Made by a program: the position numbers and the translations under genes | Shown: one piece after another, positions 59,239-64,000 of the stretch | Numbering within the stretch: the stretch's first letter is position 1 | How the letters are laid out: each line of letters begins with the position of its first letter | Notes under the pieces: generated by a model | Told to the model about the DNA's origin: nothing | What the model saw: the letters and a program-made list of their open reading frames with translations, nothing else | The model's database searches: none | NCBI GenBank assembly: GCA_020637195.1 | Contig: JACJWK010000016.1 | Coordinates: 17,075 to 81,074, forward strand | Length of the DNA: 64,000 nucleotides | Direction of reading: 5' to 3' | DNA from: Microthrixaceae bacterium | GTDB lineage: Bacteria > Actinomycetota > Acidimicrobiia > Acidimicrobiales > DATDAH01

Positions 59239-60110
59239 CCGCGCCCACCGTGCTCCTCACCGGTGGGGCGGGCCAGCTCGCCCAGGCGGCCCGGCCGGCC
59301 TTCGAGCGGCAGGGCTGGACGGTCGTGGCGCACGACATCGACGAGCTCGACATCCGCGACCGCGACGCCGTGTTCGCCGCGCTGTCGGCCCTGCGCCCCC
59401 GCGCCGTGCTCAACTGCGCCGCCATCCGCGACGCCGACCTGTGCGAGGTCGACGTCGACAACGCCTGGGCCACGAACGACACCGCGGTCCACACCCTGGC
59501 CGACGCCTGCGCCGAGGTCGACGCCCACCTCACCACGATCTCGAGCGACTACGTGTTCGACGGCCGCCACGACGTGCCGTACGTGGAGACCGACGAGGCC
59601 CACCCGTTGTCCGTCTACGGCGAGACCAAGCTGGCCAGCGAGGCCGTGGCCCAGCAGGGCTTCACCGCGGTCCGCACCGCCTGGCTGGCGGGCCGCCTCG
59701 GCGCCAACACCATCAAGACCATGCTGCGGCTGGCCGACGACCCCGAGCGCCAGATGGCCTTCGTCGACGACCAGCGGGGCAGCCCCACGGTGGCCGAGGA
59801 CCTCGCGAGCGTGCTGGTCCGACTCACGGCCGAGCGCCGCGCCGGCGTCTACCACGTCACGAACTCGGGCGAGGCGTCCTGGTACGAGCTCGCCTGCCAC
59901 GTCCTCGACAGCGCCGGCCACGACCCCGCCCGCATGGGCCGCATCGCCACCGACGAGCTCGACCCGCCCCGCGCCGCCACCCGCCCGGCCTACTCGGTGC
60001 TCGACAACGCCGCCCTGCGCCGAGACGGCATCCCGGCGCTGCCCGACTGGCGCGACGCGGTCGCCGAGCTGGTGCGCGACCTCGTGGCCGACGGCGGCTA
60101 CCTGCGCTGA
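59235..60110 (+). CDS. rfbD: dTDP-4-dehydrorhamnose reductase-like protein
   Basis: 291 residues from GTG 59235 (GTGA overlap). LLTGGAGQLAQ, HDIDELDIRDRDAV, AAIRDADLCEVD, DYVFDG and YGETKLASE (YxxxK) match RmlD, which makes the final reduction to dTDP-L-rhamnose. The usual family asparagine-alanine AAYTAVD motif is changed to AAIRDAD, so it may be a related deoxysugar reductase (for example of the MAT2B-like branch) and not strictly RmlD. RfbA, B and C are absent from the window. Confidence 0.82.
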   Translation: MTAPTVLLTGGAGQLAQAARPAFERQGWTVVAHDIDELDIRDRDAVFAALSALRPRAVLNCAAIRDADLCEVDVDNAWATNDTAVHTLADACAEVDAHLTTISSDYVFDGRHDVPYVETDEAHPLSVYGETKLASEAVAQQGFTAVRTAWLAGRLGANTIKTMLRLADDPERQMAFVDDQRGSPTVAEDLASVLVRLTAERRAGVYHVTNSGEASWYELACHVLDSAGHDPARMGRIATDELDPPRAATRPAYSVLDNAALRRDGIPALPDWRDAVAELVRDLVADGGYLR

Positions 60111-60151
60111 CGCGCCGCCCGGCGGGCCGAGGACGGCCGGGGGAGGACGGC

Positions 60152-60157
60152 TAGCAT
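60152..60157 (+). promoter_or_regulatory. -10 box of the third B12-radical SAM gene
   Basis: TAGCAT 6 nt before the ATG at 60164; leaderless. Confidence 0.55.
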
Positions 60158-60163
60158 CGGCCC

Positions 60164-61735
60164 ATGGCGAAGGCGCTCCTCATCAACCCCTCGTACGCGC
60201 GCACGTACGGGTCGAACGAGGGCGGACTGGCCTTTCCGGTGTACCCGGTGCTCAACCTCTCGGCCATCGGCGGCGCCGTGCGCGCCCGGGGCCACGACCT
60301 CGAGATCCTCGACCTCTCCTACCGCGTCTACGACGCCGAGCTGGTCGCCCGAGAGATCGAGCGGGCCCGCCCCGACGTGGTCGGCATCACCGCCACCACG
60401 CCGCTGGCCAACCAGATGCGCGACATCTCCTTCCTCGTGCAGGACCGGTTCCCCGACGTCATCACCATCGGCGGCGGCGCCCACCCGACGGCGCTTCCCG
60501 CCGAGACCATGCGCGAGTCCGCCCTCGACCACATCGCCAGCGGCGAGGCCGACTGGACGGTGGCCGACCTGCTCGACGGCACCCGCCCCGAGGACATCCC
60601 CGGGCTGTGGCGCCGCGAGGGCGGCCACGTCGTGTCCACGCCCGGGTCGGCGCTCGTGGAGGACCTCGACCAGCTCCCGATGCCGGCGTGGGCCGACTAC
60701 CCGCTCGACTCGAACGCCCGGGTCACCCGCCTGGTCGTGCGCCAGCGGCCCGTCACCACCATCGAGTTCTCCCGGGGCTGCATCTACACCTGCGACTTCT
60801 GCGGCTCGAAGAACACCATGGGCCGCGGCTACCGCAAGAAGTCGCCCGAGCGCTGCGCCGAGGAGCTCGCCTACCTCCAGTCCCTCGGCTATCGCGAGGT
60901 CACGCTGGTGGACGACATCTTCACCACCGACAACGACTGGGCCGCCGCCGTGTGCGAGGAGATCATCCGGCGCGACATCAAGATGGGCTGGACCTGCAAC
61001 AACGGGATCCGCGTCGACAGCGCCAACACCGAGCTGTTCACGCTGATGAAGCGGGCCGGCTGCTACCGGGTGTACTTCGGGTTCGAGAGCGGCAACGAGG
61101 ACGTGCTGAAGGCGTTCGGAAAGGGCGGCCGGGCCAGCCTCGAGAAGGGCATCGACGCGGTCGAGATGGCGCGCGAGTCGGGCCTCGAGCCCAACGGCTT
61201 CTTCATGGTGGGTCTCTCGGGCGACACCGAGGAATCGATGCAGGACACGATCGACTACGCCCGCACCGTCCGCCTCGACACGATGAAGTGCGGGATGTGC
61301 GTGCCGTACCCGGGCACGCCGATGTTCCGGGACCTCCAGCGCGAGGGCAAGATCAAGACCTTCGACTGGGACGCCTACACCGTCTACAACAAGGCCGAGA
61401 ACATCTTCGACCACCCCACGCTGTCGTGGGCCACGATCACCGAGTACTTCCGGAAGTTCTACAAGGAGGCGTACCTCAAGAACCCGAGGTACCTCCTGCG
61501 CCGGGCCGTGTTCATGGTCCGCAACGGCGAGATCTTCTGGAACGTGTACTACACGTTCAAGTTCTGGCTGATGCTGTTCGGCAAGCCCAAGGAGCGGGCC
61601 ACCGAGCACTACGGCTACGAGGACCGCTGGCGCCCCCTCGACACCAAGCCCGACGCGCAGGTCACCGAGGTGGTCGTCCCCATCGTCCGCCGCAAGGGCA
61701 CGGCCCTGACCCGCAAGCGGGCTCAGGCGTCCTGA
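60164..61735 (+). CDS. B12-binding radical SAM protein (BchE-like layout)
   Basis: 523 residues. Cobalamin-binding domain at 1-160 (ALLINPSYARTYG, LNLSAIGGAVRARGHDLEILDLS, TIGGGAHPTALP, ASGEADWTV), radical SAM core with C206/C210/C213 (GCIYTCDFCGSKNTMG), and a C-terminal helical region with YLKNPRYLLRRAVFMV and an aromatic hydrophobic stretch (WNVYYTFKFWLMLF) that may touch the membrane. Located between a deoxysugar reductase and a flippase gene, so it may act on the lipid-linked sugar or its carrier. A hairpin and new promoter follow. Confidence 0.88.
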   Translation: MAKALLINPSYARTYGSNEGGLAFPVYPVLNLSAIGGAVRARGHDLEILDLSYRVYDAELVAREIERARPDVVGITATTPLANQMRDISFLVQDRFPDVITIGGGAHPTALPAETMRESALDHIASGEADWTVADLLDGTRPEDIPGLWRREGGHVVSTPGSALVEDLDQLPMPAWADYPLDSNARVTRLVVRQRPVTTIEFSRGCIYTCDFCGSKNTMGRGYRKKSPERCAEELAYLQSLGYREVTLVDDIFTTDNDWAAAVCEEIIRRDIKMGWTCNNGIRVDSANTELFTLMKRAGCYRVYFGFESGNEDVLKAFGKGGRASLEKGIDAVEMARESGLEPNGFFMVGLSGDTEESMQDTIDYARTVRLDTMKCGMCVPYPGTPMFRDLQREGKIKTFDWDAYTVYNKAENIFDHPTLSWATITEYFRKFYKEAYLKNPRYLLRRAVFMVRNGEIFWNVYYTFKFWLMLFGKPKERATEHYGYEDRWRPLDTKPDAQVTEVVVPIVRRKGTALTRKRAQAS

Positions 61736-61745
61736 GCGGGGCCGT

Positions 61746-61773
61746 GGTCGCCTCGGCGCCGCCGGGGGCGACC
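61746..61773 (+). terminator. Hairpin between the radical SAM and flippase genes
   Basis: GGTCGCC at 61746-61752 and its complement GGCGACC at 61767-61773. It ends 2 bp before the flippase -10 box, so it could also be an operator. Confidence 0.4.
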
Positions 61774-61775
61774 GC

Positions 61776-61781
61776 TAACGT
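61776..61781 (+). promoter_or_regulatory. -10 box of the flippase gene
   Basis: TAACGT 9 nt before GTG 61791; leaderless. Confidence 0.5.
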
Positions 61782-61790
61782 CGGCGGCGC

Positions 61791-63155
61791 GTGAACACCA
61801 CCCCGTCACCGCGCGCCAGCACCCCATCGACGGTCCCCGCGGGACCGGGCCTCGTCGCGCGTCTGCGGGCGCGCAACCCGCTGCCCTCGGGCACCACCAC
61901 CGTCGGCGTGGGCCTCGTGGTCAACGGGGTCATGGCGTTCGTGTTCCTCGGCCTCACCGCCCGGGTCCTCGGCCCCGAGGCCTTCGCCCCGCTCGGGGTG
62001 CTGTGGGCCAGCGTCTACATCGTCGGGCCCGGCTTCTTCCTCCCCCTCGAGCAGGAGGTGGCGAGGGGCCTGGCGAACCGGTGGGCGCGTGGCATCGGGA
62101 CGGGCACGCTCGTGCGCCAGGCCGGCACGATCGGCGCCGGCCTCGTCGCCGTGCTGCTGCTGGCGACCCTCGTGGCCTCGGCGTGGCTGCTGTCGCACCT
62201 GTTCAGCGACGAGGTGCTGATCCTGGTGGGCCTGGCCATCGCCCTGCCCGCCTACGCGCTCGCCCACCTCGTGCGGGGCGAGCTCGCCGGGCTGGGTCGC
62301 TTCCGGGGCTACGCCGTGTACTTCGGCGCCGAGAACACCGTGCGCTTCGGCGCGTCGTTGGTGCTCGCCCTGGTGGGCGTCGAGGTGGCGGGCCCCTACG
62401 GCATCGTGCTCGGCGCCGCCCCCTTCCTGGCGGTCTGGCTCGCGCTGATGGGCGAGAAGGACCTGGTCTCCGACGGCCCCGACGCACCCTGGGACGAGCT
62501 GTCCGCGGCGCTGGGCTCGCTGCTCGCGGCGTCGGTGTGCGCCGCCTTCCTCGTGAACGCGGGCACCCTCGCCGTGGAGGTCCTCGCCGACGAGAGCCAG
62601 GAGCACGAGGCCGGCATCTTCCTCGTCGGCCTCACCATCGCCCGCGTGCCGCTGTTCCTCTACCAGGCGGTGCAGGCCTCGCTGCTGCCGCACCTGTCCG
62701 CCCTGGCCGGCGCCGGGCGCTACAGCGAGTTCCGCGGGCGCCTGGGCCGGCTGCTCGCCGCGGTGGCGGCGCTCGGTGCGCTGGGCACGGTGGCGGCGTT
62801 CCTCGTCGGCCCTCCGATCATCCGGCTCCTGTTCGGCCCCGACTTCGACCTCACCCGCCGCGACCTCGCCCTCCTCGCCGCCGGGAGCGCCTCGATCATG
62901 CTGGCCACGGCGCTCGGGCAGTCCCTGATCGCGCTGTCCTCCCAGCGCCGGGTGGCGTTGGGCTGGTTCCTCGGGGTCGTGGCCTTCCTCACCTTCGTCG
63001 CCCTCGGCAACGACCTGTTCCTGCGCGTCGAGCTCGGCATCGTGGGTGGCTCCCTCGTGGCCGCGGCGGCGATGGGCCTGTTCACCCGCGGGCGCCTCCA
63101 CGAGCACCTCCGGGCCATGCCCCACACGCTGACGCCCCTCGACGACGCCGGATGA
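61791..63155 (+). CDS. Polysaccharide flippase (Wzx/MOP superfamily)
   Basis: 454 residues, twelve or so membrane segments. Early VVNGVMAFVFLGLTARVLGPEAFAPLGVLW and EVARGLANRWARG, and the late LFGPDFDLTRRDLALLAAGSASIML match the oligosaccharide-flippase branch of the MOP superfamily. It would turn lipid-linked glycan to the outer face, a route separate from the Wzm/Wzt exporter at 47-51 kb. GTG 61791 has a leaderless promoter. No Wzy polymerase is recognised in the window. The stop overlaps a possible ATG of the next gene. Confidence 0.86.
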   Translation: MNTTPSPRASTPSTVPAGPGLVARLRARNPLPSGTTTVGVGLVVNGVMAFVFLGLTARVLGPEAFAPLGVLWASVYIVGPGFFLPLEQEVARGLANRWARGIGTGTLVRQAGTIGAGLVAVLLLATLVASAWLLSHLFSDEVLILVGLAIALPAYALAHLVRGELAGLGRFRGYAVYFGAENTVRFGASLVLALVGVEVAGPYGIVLGAAPFLAVWLALMGEKDLVSDGPDAPWDELSAALGSLLAASVCAAFLVNAGTLAVEVLADESQEHEAGIFLVGLTIARVPLFLYQAVQASLLPHLSALAGAGRYSEFRGRLGRLLAAVAALGALGTVAAFLVGPPIIRLLFGPDFDLTRRDLALLAAGSASIMLATALGQSLIALSSQRRVALGWFLGVVAFLTFVALGNDLFLRVELGIVGGSLVAAAAMGLFTRGRLHEHLRAMPHTLTPLDDAG

Positions 63156-63196
63156 CGCCGCCCCGCTCCCGTTCACATCCGCCCCCCGATCGACCG

Positions 63197-64000
63197 ATGG
63201 TTCTCCAGATGCTCTCGTCCGCCCCGGCTCCCCGGACCCTCCGCCCGCTCGCCGGCGCCCTCGTCGCGCTGGTGGCGCTCGCCTCCCTGGCGGGGTGCGG
63301 CGTGCGATCCGACCACACCGCCGGTGCCGGCGAGGGGGACGGCGAGGCCACCCTGCCGACGCTGCCGCCGGTCGAGGAGCGCCAGTCGGCCCTGTACGAC
63401 GAGGACGGGTGCCTCGTCCTCGCCGAGGGCCGGGACTGCGGGGCGACCGCCGACGACCTCGACGAGGCGCTGGCCGGCGACGAGTCGGACCGCACCCTCG
63501 CCGGGTTCGAGGGCCCCCTGTTCACGACCGACGTCAGCGCCGGCGTGGTGCACGTGCTCGACGACACCGTCGCCGTCTCGACGTCGGGGCCGTGGCGGGC
63601 CCAGGGACTGGTGCGCAACGAGACGACGAGCCCGGTGGTCGCCGCCACCGTCACCGCGGTCCTGCGGGACGGGGCGGGCGCCGAGCTCGAGCGGGTGAAG
63701 GCCACGTCGCCGGTGGCGCCCGTGCGTCCCGGCGAGCCCGCCCCCTTCGTGCTCGAGGGCACCGTGGACGCGGCGGCGGTCGCCTCGGTGGAGTGGTCGG
63801 CGACCGACGGCGGCGGGGCCGCCCTGCCGGGCACCCGGGACCTGGAGCTCACCACCTACTTCGTCGAGGCCGCCGGTGCCCGGGACGCGATCGACCTCGG
63901 CGTCTACGCGGAGACGGGTCCCGGCCCGCACCCCTTCGTGCTCTACGGCTCGATCACCGACCTCGCCGGCATCGACGCCACCCGCCCGGCGGTGGTCGGG
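63197..64000 (+). CDS. Lipoprotein, truncated at the window end
   Basis: Open frame running off the window. From ATG 63197 a signal peptide of 33 residues ends in the lipobox LASLAGC, so the mature protein is probably attached to the outer face of the membrane by Cys34. A disordered Gly/Glu-rich spacer follows, then a beta-rich part with GLVRNETTSPVVAATVTAVLRD, which resembles the FxLYD-type extracellular domain of actinobacterial lipoproteins. An in-frame ATG at 63152 overlaps the flippase stop and is an alternative start, giving an over-long signal. Function unknown. Confidence 0.7.
   Translation, partial: MVLQMLSSAPAPRTLRPLAGALVALVALASLAGCGVRSDHTAGAGEGDGEATLPTLPPVEERQSALYDEDGCLVLAEGRDCGATADDLDEALAGDESDRTLAGFEGPLFTTDVSAGVVHVLDDTVAVSTSGPWRAQGLVRNETTSPVVAATVTAVLRDGAGAELERVKATSPVAPVRPGEPAPFVLEGTVDAAAVASVEWSATDGGGAALPGTRDLELTTYFVEAAGARDAIDLGVYAETGPGPHPFVLYGSITDLAGIDATRPAVVG

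Noticed and set aside
1..64000. CRISPR array, tRNA or rRNA genes, prophage
   Set aside because: No regularly spaced repeats, no cloverleaf-like conserved tRNA segments and no gap large enough for rRNA were seen on either strand.

Overview
The window is very GC-rich (about 73-75% by eye), densely packed, and uses many GTG starts with 4-bp GTGA/ATGA stop-start overlaps. This style, the gene families (PduO-type adenosyltransferase, Ku/LigD end joining, decaprenyl-phosphate arabinose enzymes, BKACE, B12-radical SAM proteins) and the repeated TANNNT boxes 6-9 nt before start codons point to an actinobacterium. An Acidimicrobiia-like lineage is my best guess, but this is inference and no 16S or tRNA gene is present. 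No intergenic gap exceeds about 180 bp. I see no tRNA, rRNA, CRISPR array, insertion sequence or prophage.

Layout. 1-5.8 kb: the 3' end of an NRPS-like gene (A domain end, carrier, thioesterase), a radical SAM protein, then a reverse-strand trio (methyltransferase, glycosyltransferase, YdjC-type deacetylase). 5.8-9.6 kb: a Rieske oxygenase divergent from two amidohydrolases. 9.6-23.9 kb: a cell-surface polysaccharide region with acyltransferase, two sugar epimerases, glycosyltransferases, an initiating sugar transferase, a heparinase-like protein and, on the reverse strand, a decaprenyl-phosphoryl-arabinose set (dprE2, DPPR synthase, dprE1) with a nucleotide-sugar dehydrogenase, a GT-C-like protein and an unlisted 29-residue membrane peptide. 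From about 10.1 to 15.45 kb nearly every gene is broken by small indels while its protein motifs survive in other frames, which looks like poor consensus sequence more than true decay. 23.9-28.6 kb: the lipoate/2-oxoacid dehydrogenase cluster (lpd, E2, and an in-frame LipB-LipA fusion). 28.6-34.8 kb: M24 peptidase, membrane protein, BKACE, Ku, LigD polymerase and a PhyH-like oxygenase. 34.8-44 kb: metH, a GT-C-like protein, two divergent AI-2E-family permeases sharing one palindromic promoter, a B12 adenosyltransferase and leucyl aminopeptidase. 44-54.9 kb: an export and modification island (Wzm-like permease, a tandem double Wzt ATPase, two B12-radical SAM proteins, two PhyH oxygenases, a GT2). 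54.9-64 kb: a hypothetical protein, sirtuin, rhodanese-MoeB fusion, a second surface-glycan set (GT-C, RmlD, B12-radical SAM, flippase) and a truncated lipoprotein gene.

How it fits together: two surface-glycan export routes (ABC type at 44-51 kb and Wzx-type flippase at 62-63 kb) sit beside unusual tailoring enzymes. B12-dependent radical SAM proteins and PhyH-type iron/2-oxoglutarate oxygenases recur, and several carry a short basic amphipathic segment that may bring them to the membrane. B12 supply and use (MetH, adenosyltransferase, three B12-radical SAM proteins) and lipoate/sulfur metabolism (LipBA, rhodanese-MoeB) are the other themes. The strongest candidates for something undescribed are the PhyH/B12-radical SAM export island, the double Wzt ATPase and the LipB-LipA fusion.
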